Shown: positions 20,244 through 32,133, counted from the stretch's first letter. The stretch: DNA of 64,000 nt from Catonia carolina (GCA_035578175.1 JAQMRL010000021.1:3161323-3225322); one strand, 5' to 3'. Program-made: numbers and translations. Notes: generated by a model not told the origin, from the sequence alone.

Positions 20244-21370
20244 AACATAGAACAGACATTAACAAATACAAGATCCACAGTGAAATTCAGGGGAAAACTT
20301 TCAAAATCATTTGAGATAAGAACCGGGGTTAGGCAAGGTGATGGGTTGTCACCTTTGCTATTTAACATAGTTCTAGATAGGGTCATGGAAGAATGGGAGA
20401 AGAAACTTAAAGAGGAAAATAACTGGAAACCAATCTCACTGGGGACTAAGAAAGATAATTTACAAATCCCCTATTTAGCCTTTACAGACGATCTCGCAAT
20501 AATGACAGATTCTAGTGAAATGGCAATAAAACAGATAGAAACTTTAAGGGAATGCGCAGAAAGAGTTGGCTTACAGATATCATTCGAAAAAACAGTGTTT
20601 ACTACTGAAAATTTAGAAATTTCAAAATTACAAACCAAACATGGAGAAATTAACAGGGTACCATACTTCAGATATCTAGAAGTTATTTTTGAAAAATATT
20701 CACAACAGGAGAGAATACAAAAAGCTCGTAGAGGCCTAGGATTGGTGCAAAACCTTTATAATAAAAAATGTGTATCTTTAAATGCCAAAATTAAATATTA
20801 CAGTACAGTAATCAAACCAACAATTTTATATGCCAGTGAGACCTTGACACTTAACAGGAAAACAGACATGGAAGGCTTAAAGAAGAAAGAAAGAAAAATA
20901 ATTAGGAAAATTCTTGGACCTAGATGGACCGAAAACGGGCACAGATTACAGAGAATGTCGAAAATTGAAGAATATTCCAACATAGAGACAGACATGAGGA
21001 AAAGACACCTTCAATTTTATGGCCGCATAGTAAGGCTTCCTGACAATAGACTCACAAAGAGAATGGTAAAATATGTATCATCACTCGTAAATGGAAGGGA
21101 ATGGATACAAAGTGTTAAAAAAGATTTAGAATTGTCCAAAATCACCAAAGAAGAAATTCTCATAAGAGACAATTTTAGAACAAAAGTTAAAAAATGGGAG
21201 GTTAAACCAGAGACAAAAGCTCCAAGAACCGGAACAAAGTTGAGTGAATAGAGAAAAGCTGAATTCTCACAAAGAATGAAAAACTGGTGGGCGGATAAAA
21301 AGGACAAGAAATCCCAAAAACAAACCAGATTTACTTAGTGTCTTCCACTTCGGGAGCTTTACGACTAATA
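20244..21370 (+). mobile_element. LINE insertion with 19-bp target duplication (L7)
   Basis: Flanked by ATAATAATAAAAACAAAAG on both sides (20225-20243, 21371-21389). It is 5'-truncated in the RT domain and ends in a short TAA-rich tail. It belongs to the lineage of the 1-322 fragment. Confidence 0.88.
20280..21251 (+). CDS. LINE ORF2 fragment: RT motifs B-C and C-terminal region
   Basis: A 323-codon open frame. Residues 13-35 carry EIRTGVRQGDGLSPLLFNIV (RT motif B). At about residues 68-76 YLAFTDDLAIM stands in place of YADD: the first position has changed, the two Asp are kept. Later blocks are GLQISFEKTVF and KPTILYASETLTL. Motif A and the endonuclease are missing through 5' truncation. 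The open frame is uninterrupted, suggesting a fairly recent insertion. The Met used is internal. Confidence 0.85.
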   Translation: MKFRGKLSKSFEIRTGVRQGDGLSPLLFNIVLDRVMEEWEKKLKEENNWKPISLGTKKDNLQIPYLAFTDDLAIMTDSSEMAIKQIETLRECAERVGLQISFEKTVFTTENLEISKLQTKHGEINRVPYFRYLEVIFEKYSQQERIQKARRGLGLVQNLYNKKCVSLNAKIKYYSTVIKPTILYASETLTLNRKTDMEGLKKKERKIIRKILGPRWTENGHRLQRMSKIEEYSNIETDMRKRHLQFYGRIVRLPDNRLTKRMVKYVSSLVNGREWIQSVKKDLELSKITKEEILIRDNFRTKVKKWEVKPETKAPRTGTKLSE

Positions 21371-21389
21371 ATAATAATAAAAACAAAAG

Positions 21390-21880
21390 TATAATTGAAA
21401 AATAAACAGAGGCGATATTTATTATTTTAAATGAACGGGTTAAATTTTAAAATGATAAAAAAATGTTGACTGATGCTCCCATCTGCATTGAATACGAATG
21501 AAATTTATGCGTATTAAGTGAAAACAGACATGTAGATTCCAGCATTATATTCAATCATCATCAGCAGTTATTTGAGTCATGAATTTGCCTTTGATTTTAA
21601 TGAGGGGTAAAGGGGGAAAGTATCAGTGCACATGCCCAACGGATTTAGTATCAGTCCAGCCAATACAACATAGGCCTACACTATAGTGATGTGACATTCA
21701 TGAGCGAGTCGTACAAAAGAACTAGCTCTTTTAACTGAGCGGTGAGCTACCACCTCTTTTATTTTAAACGACCAGCACACCGAGCGTTTCTCCCCATGCA
21801 GCACGCTCTTCGCCAGAGCTGACTTGTACATTCCCTCCACGACTAAACCACTTTTCTCTAGTTGCATCATAGCAAGGGCT
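21390..21880. other. Less AT-rich segment, possible hAT remnants
   Basis: 21560-21660 matches sequence found inside the hAT element near 47040-47130 and again at 57050-57165 (GTCATGAATTTGCC.., GGGGTAAAGG, CAGTGC). Around 21686 a TAGTGATGTGACATTCATGA stretch looks like a hAT-type end but has no partner. No coding region is seen. Confidence 0.35.
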
Positions 21881-22276
21881 TGTTGTTGTTTAGGTCATCA
21901 GCTGAAGGGCTGGTTTGAACCTGTAGAGGTTTTACTAAGTAAAACGAGGAATGAGGTGGTTTACCATTGCCACAACTCACTGAGTGGAAAAGTACGCTTA
22001 TCAGCATGCCGGGCTCTCTGAAAAGCACATATTTTCCACTGTGCAAATGGCACCTTCATTTCATTCACCACAGGGTCTGGCTGTATAATGAAATTCATTA
22101 CTTTCAGAGACGATAACTCTGATTAGTGTCTTTTACACCTCTACCTCTTCTGTTCTTAAATGATTTAGTCATTCAATTGACTGACCATGTGATAAGAAAC
22201 AGAACTATTTATTTTAGCCCTGCAACGAACAGGTTGAGAGTAAATAATTTGACACTCCACCTGTCTGTTATGGGCA
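21881..22276 (-). repeat. SINE-C copy
   Basis: Complete minus-orientation copy, TGTTGTTGTTTAGGTC to ..CTGTTATGGGCA. Flanks AGGGCT / AGAGCT may be a decayed target duplication. Confidence 0.82.
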
Positions 22277-23185
22277 GAGCTACCATCAACGTCAATTGCT
22301 ATAAGAAGTGATACAGGGTTAAGTTACAGTACAGTTTGCAGAACTGCGTGTGATCGACAACCATCCTGCAAGGCGACTTGCATGCAGGAGCATAAATGAT
22401 CCACTTTAAGCCACAGTAGTGACTAATTACCAAGCTGCTGATTACACTTTAAATAAAATTCTACATTTTTATGAAATTTTTAAACAAATCATATTATAAT
22501 ATACAAGATTTAGAATAATTACATTATATAATGTTCTTAAATTTTTTTTAGTAAAAATTGTATCTTATAATTTTTTAATAATTATCTATAATTAAATAAT
22601 TTGAGAGTTATTTTTAATTGAATAAAATCTATTTTTAGATTAAATGTAATAAAAATATATTTTATGAATAAAAAGAATTGGTTAAATTACATGTTTAAAA
22701 AAAACTGTATAAAATTTATACAGCCATTTTTAAATACATAGTACAATTATTACAGCGTTTAAAAAATAAATAAAAAATTTCAAAGAAAAATAAATTATTA
22801 TATACATTTTTAAATTCCTAATTTTTAAAATATCTCGTTAATAATATTTATAATAAATTTACTAATATACATTAATATTACAAACACTTTTTCTAAGGCC
22901 TCTACAAAATTTATATTTACAATTTTAAATTTACCTGAATTTATTAATTTTTTTATTGATTTAAATTTATTTTTTTATTGTAATGTTATTACAAGTAAAA
23001 TTACTATTTGAGTTGTATTTTCTTAGAATATAATTGTTTAGTTTCTTCTATGTTATGAAATAAATAAATTAAATGTTAAAATATTAAATAAATTATATCA
23101 AATAAATTAAATTTTTTGTTGGTGGTTCAGTTAAAATATTCAAATATTTACACATAGCTCATAACTTTGTATGATACATTATGTA
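22277..23185. other. AT-rich intron sequence, nothing recognised
   Basis: The first 160 bp are of average composition and lack a match within the window; the remainder is very AT-rich. No feature can be supported. Confidence 0.5.
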
Positions 23186-23600
23186 AAATCTGGTGTGAAA
23201 CACTCACAAGAATTTCTCTTGTGTCTTGTATCATATAACCTTTGTTTAATCATGAGTAAACAATATAAAATTATAAAAATAACCTAATTTTAATCATGAT
23301 TGAATGACGCAAAATGAAAATCAACTTCTGTAAAACTTAAAAATATGGAAAATCACAAATTCATGTTAAACTAAGATCTGTTTAAAAATACTTTAAAATA
23401 AAAGTTACAGGTTTTTAATTTTCTATAATTTTGATTGTATACACTTTTGTTGGAAAATGCATACTAAGGCTGTCATCTTAAAAAATGTATTTGTTTTACC
23501 GATTTTGATGAGCAAATACAGAAAATCACCAATTGATGCTAAACTTACACAATAAAGTGGTTGAAATAACAGTTGTAAAAAATGTTTTTTTTTTTAAGAT
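23186..23600 (+). repeat. Family H 5' fragment, diverged
   Basis: Starts AATCTGGTGTGAAACACTCA as in intact copies, then follows family H with many differences until about 23600. The CA tract and hairpin end are missing. Confidence 0.68.
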
Positions 23601-23905
23601 AGTAGCCTTAAAATGCAATTTAAGGCAAAAGAATATGTGGCATCCATTTCCAAACAGCCCCTTGTCCAAAAAAATTCGAAATAGAGGTTTTATATCACTG
23701 GATTCAGCATTTTGTCATCTATCAAACCCTATTATAGGTACAAAATAATTCTTATCCATTGAAAAATGCATTTAAAATGCTGTATCATAGTCGTACAGAA
23801 CCAAAATGCTTCTTGTTCACTGTTTGAAACAATATGGCTGACGACTTAAATACACCTTTTTCAAGAAACAAAAAGGATTTTGTCCAATTTGTGTTCTTCA
23901 CTATA

Positions 23906-24740
23906 CAGGGTGATTCACAAAGATATGCTGAAACTTTGGGAACCCATTGAACATGTAAAATAATGAAAAAAGTTTATATAAACATGGGTCCGGAAATGCT
24001 TCGTTTCCGAGTTATGACTAGCGAAAGTTTCGCCTGGATTTCAGCTCACCAGGTGAAATGAGGTCTTCCTGGAATTCTGGTAAGGTAGATTAAGGAACGA
24101 ATTCAATCATTTCTTATGGTTTTTGATCTGATAAATTGAATAAAACAGGTCCCAGAACTGTAAGTTAAATAGTATTTAAGAAAACCAGTGTCAAATGCAA
24201 AAAATGGAGTGAAAAACATATTTTTTCATCTTTGGGCAAGAATAACTTTGTTATTTCACCAAGAAACAGTTAAAATTTTTCAATAAAACATGTAGAAAAT
24301 TTTATTCTGAACAAACCGGTGTAAATTAAGTACACAGAAAGCGAATAGATGTTAAATTAAATGAATTTTTATTCATAAGAGTACAAAGTAAAATTAACCG
24401 GAAAAACTAAGATGAAAAAATGTGTTTTTTTCGCTTTATTTTTTGCATTTGACACTGGTTTTCTTAAAAAATATTTAATTTACAGTTCTGGGACCTGTTT
24501 TATTCAATTTATCAGATCAAAAACCATAAGAAAAGATTAAATTCGCCTTTTAATCTACCTTACCAGAATTTCAGGAAGACCTCATTTCACCTGGTGAGCT
24601 GAAATCCAGGCGAAACTTTTGCTAGCCGTAACTCGGAAACGAAGCATTTCCGGACCCATGTTTATAATATAAACTTTTTTCATTATTTTACATGTTCAAT
24701 GGGCTCCCAAAGTTTCTGCATATCTTCGTGAATCACCCTG
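23906..24740. mobile_element. Long-TIR element family F (copy 2)
   Basis: 835 bp, ends CAGGGTGATTCACAAAGATA / TATCTTCGTGAATCACCCTG, TA on both sides (23904-23905, 24741-24742). Inverted arms of about 300 bp surround a short middle without coding potential. It shows what the 14586-16108 copy looked like before the LINE landed. Confidence 0.87.
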
Positions 24741-24902
24741 TATGAAGTTTCCTTTTCCAAAACTGCCTTTGTCCACAACCTCATTCATTAGTGGTTACTT
24801 CTTTTAAATGTATTTATCATTCAATGACTGTTATTTTTTGTACAATATTTTTGTTTTCTTCAGTTGGCTACATATGTTTTTTTTAAATTTTGTTTTGTTT
24901 TG

Positions 24903-25184
24903 TATTCCTAATTTGTGTACGTTGCAATCTGTTCAATTGAGAACAATAAGCAACCCCATGACCCAATCAGATGAGGATGATGTGTATGATGTGCAAATGA
25001 GGAATAGTCTTGTACAGACTCAGGCCGACCATTCCTAAGAGAGTATGGTTAATTAAACCCCAGCCATCAAAGTACACCGGTAACCACTGTCTAGTATTAA
25101 AATCCGTATTAAAGTAACTAACTTTACCAGGATTTGAACCAGGAACCTTACTTAGGACTTTACTTCTAGACCAACCCGGTGAGA
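24903..25184 (-). repeat. SINE-A copy
   Basis: Minus-orientation copy. It runs from the 3' end (CTAATTTGTGTACGTTGCAA) through AGTATGGTTAATTAAACCCC to the B-box reverse (GGATTTGAACC, about 25130) and the A-box end TCTAGACCAACCCGG at about 25165-25180. Confidence 0.82.
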
Positions 25185-25189
25185 CTTTT

Positions 25190-25512
25190 TTTTTTTAAAT
25201 AAATCAGACATTATTCATTTTATACATGTTTCGGTGGATCCACCATCACCCAGAGTACACAATATCATTTGAATCTAAAAATTTTAATTTAAAATCTGAA
25301 GAAGATGTTACAACTTCATTTATCTATATAAAGTTTTATATAGTTGACTAAAGATGGAAAAAAAATTTTTGTTTCAAATGATATTGTGTACTGTGATAAT
25401 AGTGGATTCACCGAAACACGTGTAAGTGACAAATAATAGAAATCAAAGCAACTTCAAAAGGTTGTGAAATTTATTGTATGAAATAGAATTGATGTCAAGC
25501 TGCAGTATGCAT
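25190..25512. mobile_element. Penelope-like foldback fragment, diverged (PLE1)
   Basis: Inverted arms carry ribozyme-like segments: TTTCGGTGGATCCACC at about 25223-25239 (minus) and GTGGATTCACCGAAACACG at about 25404-25423 (plus). The right end, GCAGTATGCATTATGAGGAT..TTATTTTTGG, matches the shared PLE 3' end. Both hammerhead cores are mutated (an inserted GG in the left CTGATGA; CTGTGATAA on the right), so neither is expected to cleave. Confidence 0.65.
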
Positions 25513-25529
25513 TATGAGGATTTATTTTT

Positions 25530-26239
25530 GGATAAGTTAATCAAAGTTGTAAAAAATTAAAAAACCTACAACTTTCATTTCAAAAATTTTTCTGCAATCT
25601 ACAGTTTAGCGTCAATTAATGATTTTTTAGATTTCGCTCATTAAAATGATAACCATCGGGTTGGTCTAGAAGTAAAGTTGTCGCCAAAATCAGCTGTTTA
25701 ACAGCTGATTTTTGGAGACGAAGGTTTCTGGTTCAAATCCTAGTAAAGGTAGTTTTTTTTATATGGATTTGAATGCTAGACATGGTTACCGGTGTACTTT
25801 GATGATTGGGGTTCAATTAACCATACTCTTTCAGGAATGGTCGACCTGAGTCTGTACAAGACTACACCTCATTTACACGTCATACACATCATCCTCATCT
25901 CATTGGGTCATGGGGTTGCTTATTGTTCTCAATTGAACAGATTGCAACGTACACAAATTAGGGATTATAAAAAAAAATGATAAAAATTGGGGTTGTTTTT
26001 AAGATTGTGGCCTTAGTATACATTTTAGAACAAAATTATATGGAATTTAGGTTACAGAAATTAAAATCTACGACTTTTATTTCCAGAAGTTTTTTTAAAG
26101 AGTTTAGTTTAGTGTGAATTACTCATGTTCGGTATTTTAAAATCCCATAGAGGTTGATTTTCATGATTAAAAATAGGTTATATTTATCATTATTTATATT
26201 GGGAAAAGAAAGTTGCGTGAATGTTTCACACCATATTTT
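25530..26239 (-). repeat. Family H copy, old, interrupted by SINE-A
   Basis: 25530-25652 and 25983-26239 align to the 5' half of family H in minus orientation, ending TTGCGTGAATGTTTCACACC. SINE-A sits between, with AAAATGATAA repeated at both borders. Confidence 0.65.
25653..25974 (+). repeat. SINE-A copy with 10-bp target duplication
   Basis: Starts CCATCGGGTTGGTCTAGAAG (A box within TTGGTCTAGAAG). A hairpin AATCAGCTGTTTAACAGCTG follows, then the B box GGTTCAAATCC at about 25730-25740, and the tail ..GGGATTATAAAAAAA. The duplication is AAAATGATAA. Confidence 0.85.
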
Positions 26240-26351
26240 TGGTAATTGATTCAAATGAAATATTTCTTCGTAGTAAATAAAAACGTAAAAAAATCTTGAA
26301 ATATTGTAATTATTTAGAGAAACTAAGACATTATTTTAAATAAACATAATA

Positions 26352-27132
26352 CAGAGTAATTTTTTAGTCCTGTTACCCAATTGTTAATGTCTGGTAATAT
26401 TTTTCTAAAAAAAATAAATTTTGTTTTGTGACACTAAGTTGGTAGCCCTACTCAACCAGTATGGATATGGCAGTGTGAGTTGATTCTCCTTAAGCAATGT
26501 AAAATTTTGTGCCATTTCCGGTCGTGCTACGAACAGAATGTCTTTTATCCTAAAACAATCTCTTGTTTAAATCTGGAGGCTGAAGCTCTAGAACTAATCG
26601 TGTGTGATACGGATACAATTTCAATTTTTCAGCAGCTTTCTGAGCACTCGAACATGACAAATCAACATGTGAGGAAAGTTTTTGTAAACTTTTCCATGGA
26701 GAATTGAGCAATCTTGTTTTCACATTCTCTTAACGTCATCTGTCAAGAGAGTTGGTCGACCACTACGTTTTCTGCTGCAAACAATACCTGCATCTAAAAA
26801 TCAGTTAGTTAGCCTAGAAATTGACTAGAATAGAGTGGAGGAACACCAAAAAATTTAATTTGAAATGATTCTTTTACACTCGCATACGATTTTGTAGCAA
26901 AATATTGTTCAAGAATGAAAACCCGTTGTTCTAGGGTAAAAGACATTCTGTTCGTATCACAACTGGAAACAGCACAAAATTTTACGCAACTAAAGGAGAA
27001 TCAACTCAAACTGTCGTATCTATACCGGTTGAGTAGGGCTACCAACTTTGTGTCACAAAACAAAATATCCCTTTCTTAGAAAAAAATTACCAGACATTAA
27101 CAATTGGGTAACAGGACTAAAAAATCACCCGG
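26352..27132 (-). mobile_element. Foldback mariner-type element, family F5
   Basis: Ends CAGAGTAATTTTTTAGTCCTG and its near inverse, TA at 26350-26351 and 27133-27134. Inverted arms extend about 200 bp and include the first codons of a transposase (MSFTLEQRVFILEQ on the minus strand at about 26900-26945). The right end is therefore the natural 5' end and the left end an inverted copy of it. The catalytic part is deleted. Confidence 0.75.
26700..26946 (-). pseudogene. Transposase N-terminal relic of family F5
   Basis: The minus-strand reading starts MSFTLEQRVFILEQYFATKS, a helix-turn-helix start common to one group of insect mariner-like transposases. After a damaged stretch it gives RKRSGRPTLLTDDV (linker). 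Stops and frameshifts follow. No catalytic Asp is present. Confidence 0.65.
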
Positions 27133-27134
27133 TA

Positions 27135-27461
27135 GTTTTACAACTCTTTGGTAATGTACAAAGTGTAATTCTAATTATAAATATTAATAGTAGGATACTT
27201 AAAAAAAATTTCAACCAAATTTTTATTTTAAAATGAACAAGGAAGTATTTAAAATAATATAGCAACACATAATGCATGGTTAAACATGATTTAATAAAAA
27301 TCTAATTACTCATATTATATCAATGGTAGAAAATTATTTTCAATATTCTTGTAATTAATAAAAATTAAAAATCATAACTGATATTTGTGTTCATAATTAG
27401 GTTAGGATGTCAGTAAGTTAGGTTAGGTTACTATGAATATTAATTATTTAATTTTTGTAAT
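27135..27461. other. AT-rich intron sequence, nothing recognised
   Basis: Only low-complexity AT-rich sequence with a short TTAGGTTAGGTTA string near 27418-27430. No feature can be supported. Confidence 0.5.
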
Positions 27462-28492
27462 AACCCACCGGGTTGGTCTAGAGGTAAAGTCGTCGCCAAA
27501 ATCAGCTGTTTATACCAAATTCATTTTAAGAACCAACTGCGAAGTAAACAAACAGTGAATGACGTCACAGCTCCAGAACCGTACGCACCAATAATATTAT
27601 GTGATTTTCATAGTAGGCGTATGCAAAACGACTCGTGCTTAATATTCTTATGAGTAGTTAATTCTTTACCTTAATAAAATTAAATACTTAAATATTTGTT
27701 ATAATTTTAAATGCTTACTTTATAAATAAAATTATTATTGTTTACTAATTTTAAAACTCACTTTATTCTCAAAAGTTTACCTTTTTGGTGTTTGTAAATA
27801 GAGGACTCAGGTGCGTTAGCCATTACTATTAATTAATATAAACTTTTTCAGCAAAAATAAAAATAAACTTGCTTTTGTTCATACAGTCGAATAAAGTAAT
27901 AACTACAATAAAATTAAACCGTACATGAAACTAAAAGCACCATTCGAACTAGATGCACAATTAAACCGAACCGAACAGTTTAAAGTAACAAAGCCAACTA
28001 AATTGAAAACTCATTTAGGATCATAAAATTAAAAATAACACACATGAAGAATTTGTAATATAAACATCGAATAAGCCTATAAACAATACGGAGTAGTATT
28101 CAACTGAATTCTAAACAAAATTAAGTGATATTTTTGTGTGGTGTATTTACACGTACTACCACGGATGCAGTTTGTTGATTTAACAGTTGGTTCTTACAGT
28201 GAACTCACTATAACAGCTGATTTTTGGAGAAGAATGTTCCTGGTTCAAATCCTAGTAAAGGTAGTTACTTTTATACCGATTTGAATGCTAGACAGTGATT
28301 GCTGGTGTACTTTGATGTAGGGGGTTCAATTAACCATACTCTCTCAGGAATGGTCGGCCTGAGTCTGTACAAGACTACACCTCATTGACACGTAATACAC
28401 ATCATCCTCATCTCATTGGGTCATGGGGTTGCTTATTGTTCTAAATTGAACAGATTGCAATGTACACAAACTAGGGATTACAAAAAAAAAAG
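27462..28492 (+). repeat. SINE-A copy split by a TIR element
   Basis: 27462-27512 (A-box half) and 28211-28492 (B box GGTTCAAATCC at about 28241-28251, body and A-rich tail) join at a TA inside the CAGCTGTTTAACAGCTG hairpin when 27513-28210 is removed. Confidence 0.85.
27513..28210. mobile_element. TIR element T, TA duplication
   Basis: 698 bp. Ends TACCAAATTCATTTTAAGAA / inverse of TAGTGAGTTCACTGTAAGAA, both followed by CCAACTG. TA flanks at 27511-27512 and 28211-28212. There is no coding region. Subterminal GTAAACA (27544-27550) and TGACGTCA (27560-27567) match the module in TA-1 and TA-2. Confidence 0.8.
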
Positions 28493-28845
28493 TTGTAATA
28501 TGTCGAATGTTCATTGTCACTACTACTTTTTAACTTGTAGTAAGTATATTATAGAAGAGGCTATAAATAAAGTGAAGGAAAAATTTGATGCAGGAACAAA
28601 AATTCAAGAAGAAACAATAAAAAATGTTTAAATTTGCCGATGATATCATAGTACTAGCGGAGACAAAGAAAGAACTAGAGGATGTCTTAAATGGAATGGA
28701 TGAGATCATGAGAAAGGATTATTTCATGAAAATTAAGACGAAAAAAACAAAATTTAATTAATTTTATATAATGAATTGATATAAAAAATTTCACTAATAT
28801 AAAAAATTTCACTAACCTTCTTTTAAAACTGCATCAACTTTTATC

Positions 28846-28889
28846 TTTACTTACACGTGTTTCGGTGGATCCACCATCATCAGAGTAAA
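28846..28889 (-). ncRNA. Hammerhead ribozyme of PLE2
   Basis: On the minus strand: stem I TTTACT pairing with AGTAAA (six Watson-Crick pairs, the best stem I in the window), core CTGATGA, stem II GGTG/CACC closed by GATC, GAAA, self-complementary stem III ACACGTGT, and the cleavage base A before AGTAAA. An extra U between the core and stem II differs from the textbook core. The very short palindromic stem III suggests action as a dimer. Confidence 0.82.
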
Positions 28890-29181
28890 TATCATAATTG
28901 AAACTAAAAAAAAATTTACTTATTTAAAATCTATAGAAGATGATACATCTACAGTCATTTGTATAAAACTGATTAAAAATTAATTTCCTCTAATTTATCC
29001 TTTCTCATATTTACTGTAGATAGCAGCAGCAGTCAATATCACTTCATCATTCCTAAATTTGACCTGTTCATTCAAAATGTCCTGCTTTTGCTCTTTTTAA
29101 TATTTATAAATATGGAAATTCTCATATTTTTCAATTTTATTTTTATTTTCTATATTAAATTGTTCTATTATATTAAAATAT

Positions 29182-29512
29182 AACCCACCGAATAGGTCTA
29201 GAGGTAAAGTAGTCGCCAAAATCAGCTGTTTAACAGCTAATTTTCGGAGATGAAGGTTCCTGGTTCAAATCCTAGTAAAGGTAGTTACTTTTATTCAGAT
29301 TTGAATGCTAGACAGTGGTTACCGGTGTACTTTGATGGTTGGGGTTCAATTAACCATACTCTCTCAGGAATGGTCGTCCTGAGTCTGTACAAGACTACAC
29401 CTCATTTACACATCATACACATCATCCTCATCTCATTGGGTCATGGGGTTGCTTATTGTTCTCAATTGAACAAATTGCAACGTACACAAATTAGGAATTA
29501 AAAGAAAAAAAA
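29182..29512 (+). repeat. SINE-A, intact, target duplication TATTAAAATA
   Basis: Best reference copy of SINE-A: A box TAGGTCTAGAGGTAAAG, hairpin region, B box GGTTCAAATCC at about 29262-29272, a body with GGGGTTCAATTAACCATAC, tail (A)n. The target duplication is TATTAAAATA (29171-29180 and about 29513-29522). The 5' part resembles a tRNA with pol III promoter boxes, so it is a tRNA-derived SINE of about 330 bp. Confidence 0.9.
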
Positions 29513-30219
29513 TATTAAAATATTCATCTATTTTACCAAATTTATGTTTTTCCTCTTTTATATGATTGGTATAGTTAGATATAATGTAGTCATTTATTAT
29601 ATAAATTCATTATATAAAATAAATTAATTTCAAACTGCAGGATGCATTATAAAGATTTATTTTTGAACAAAACGAAAGTGTTTGCAGTAGCGAGAGTGGT
29701 TTAGAGAAGATGGTGAATTTAAAAGTAGGCAACAAAAACAAATAGGAAGTTGAGGAATTCCGCTATCTAGGGAGTAAAATAACAAAGGATGATAGAAGCA
29801 CAAATGATATCAAAAGCAAGATTGTTCAATCTATCAATCTAGAAGGGTCTTTGAAATGGAAAAAAGCTTACCGACTACAAATTGATTTACAGATTAGGAA
29901 AAAATTTTTAAAACAATATGTTTGAAGTGTAGCACTATATGGGAGCAAAACTTGGGTAATAGGAGCTGTTGGAAACCTCTAGAAATGCGGTGTTACAGGA
30001 AAATATTAAAGATTAGGTGCGTGGACAAAATAAGTATTTTAGAGATTCTTAGAGGAGTGGTTGAAAGTAGAAGTATATGGAAACATGTTACCAAAAGAAG
30101 GGATAGATTAGTGAGGTATATTGTAAGACACGCAGGTATTGCTCTATCAATAATGAAGGGCAATATTAAGGGAATGAATTGTAGGGGAAGAAAAGGTTAG
30201 AATAATTTTTTTTCTTTTT

Positions 30220-31162
30220 ACTTTCTCTTGCCTATATGAATATATAGGAAGGAAAGTATTGTTTTCATGTCGATTTTTCGAAATCGAGTTTTCACCGGAT
30301 CTATACGTTTTCAGACCCCCTGAACCCAAAAAACATGTTTTTAGCGATTGGTCTGTGTGTGTGTGTGTCTGTGTGTCTGTGTGTGAACAGAATATCTCAA
30401 GAACGGAACATCGTACGAACTTGAAACTTGAAACTTAAGTTACATACCACTACCGGACGCGACACGAACATTTTCATCAAAATCGGTCAACCGGAAGTAG
30501 TAGTTTATTCGTATAATTTTTCAGTTTTTTGCGATTTTCTCAAAAACTGGTCCTACGATTTTTTTAAAATCGCCTATTTTACTCAATTTTTTATTCTCTA
30601 CAAGACAGGGTAGGCGCCATGTTTGCTGAAATTCTCGGTGAGGCTGTTTTCACGTAAAAACGTTGTTCTTTTAAGATTACGGCTTTAATATAAATTTTAG
30701 CGCAAAAACTTATATAATAAAAGTTGTAGAGAATTTAAAAACCTACAACTTCTGTTTCAAACATTTTTTTGTATGACGCTTAGTTTAGCAGTAATTAGCG
30801 ATTTTCTGATTTTTTCTCACGAAAACGTGTGAAAAATCGATTTTTTTAAGATTTTGGCCTTAGTATGCATTTTACGACAAAAGTGTATATAACCAAATTT
30901 ATAGAAAATTTAAAGATCTACAACTTTTATTTAACGTATGTTTCTCTACAGAGCCTAGTTTAGCGTGAAATAGTGATTTTCCGTATTTTTAAGCCAGACT
31001 GAGGTTGATTTTCATTTTGAGTGTTTCACTCATGATTAAAATAAGGTTATGTTTATTGAGGTTAGTTTTTTGTTTATTTCTAATATTTTATTACTAATGT
31101 TAAATTATATTGTAAATTATTTGCATTGGCAAGAGAAAGTTGTGTGAGTGTTTCACACCAGA
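30220..31162 (-). mobile_element. Family H copy, near complete
   Basis: Minus orientation, ACTTTCTCTTGCCTATATGA at the left and ..GTGTTTCACACCAGA at the right, with a GT tract at about 30354-30385. It is inserted in a T-run in the LINE tail. About 240 bp of unclassified sequence (31163-31399) separate it from the next LINE piece; GGTTAGAATA / GGTTAAAATA flank the two together. Confidence 0.78.
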
Positions 31163-31443
31163 TTTTTTTTATTATTATCGGGAACTGTACATTATTAACA
31201 ACTACCCAATTTGATCGCGCTGCTTTGCTGTGTTATTTGACGTGGATTAGACATGAGTTTGAACAACGACTCCCCCAATAGAGTTTGTTTACAGATGGTT
31301 GTTAGCTGGTCACCATACAAAGTTGCTTGCCCAACCGGTGTTACTTAACAAATAATATCAACTTTCAACCAGCTGACTGACTGGGGTAGCCCAAAGGTGG
31401 TTAAAATATTTAAAGCAAATTACAAAAGATATAGGGTGTTACA

Positions 31444-32133
31444 TATCTGAAGTGTTCCCACCTGAAGTCTCTATCCCATTACCATTCCACGACTTTATCT
31501 AAATTTTAGTATGACGCACTTAACAAAATTTAGAGTTGCCACATTTTTATTCTGCCCTGTATTCCTCTTATTTGCCCATGCCCCTCCTACTTGTATGACT
31601 CACTCCCCCCAGTTGGTAGTTGTCCCCATGTTCCTATGCATAATCACTCCACTACGGTGAAAAGAGCCGCCATTTTAAATTAATAAACACTCAGAAGATA
31701 AAAAGGCCGGTGATTATGCCAAACTCTACCCTTTCCGTCTCCCCTGAAATCATAAACTAACCCCTACCTTAAATTATACCTTTAGTCCACGTTCAGTAAA
31801 ATGCATGCCTTCCCCTCACCAAGATAATAGGCCTCCCACAAAACTGAAAAAAGGCCACTGAAAAATAAAATAAAAGAGCCGCTCTTAAACCCACTTGTCC
31901 CTTAATTTAAATTTTCCACAAATAACTTCTAAAAATAAATTACCTCCTTTCAAGTCCCAGTTCCAATGTCCCACGAACCAGAATCCTATTTCCTATTTAA
32001 ACTATAAAATTCCCCCTAAATTTCTTGAGGTTGCAATTATTCTGTTATATTGTTCCCCGAGCGACCAGGTGTTCCTTAACACGATGTCGCCATCATAGGG
32101 CTTCTTAGCCCTCTCAACCAGGATTCAGGATTC
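31444..32133. mobile_element. Unclassified 690-bp insertion with 11-bp duplication
   Basis: Flanked by AGGGTGTTACA on both sides (31433-31443, 32134-32144). C-rich on the plus strand, unlike its surroundings. No open reading frame of note. The right end has AGGATTC repeated, like a LINE/SINE 3' microsatellite tail. An LTR with TGTTACA ends is the alternative reading. Confidence 0.6.

Larger units (their letters stand above)
28753..29666 (-). mobile_element. Penelope-like element in LINE, with SINE-A inside (PLE2)
   Basis: Flanked by ACAAAA (28747-28752, 29667-29672). Most of it is minus orientation with a hammerhead ribozyme at 28846-28889. The right end has the common PLE 3' end in plus orientation (CAAACTGCAGGATGCATTAT..AGATTTATTT). 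The SINE-A at 29182-29512 interrupts the coding relic. Confidence 0.72.

Noticed and set aside
27400..27431. TTAGG repeats resembling insect telomere sequence
   Set aside because: Only two to three units; TTAGG-like strings are expected by chance in this AT-rich DNA.
29250..29501. 83-codon frame seen in several places (GSNPSKGSYFYSDLN.. type)
   Set aside because: It lies within SINE-A copies; repeated because the SINE is repeated, not a gene.
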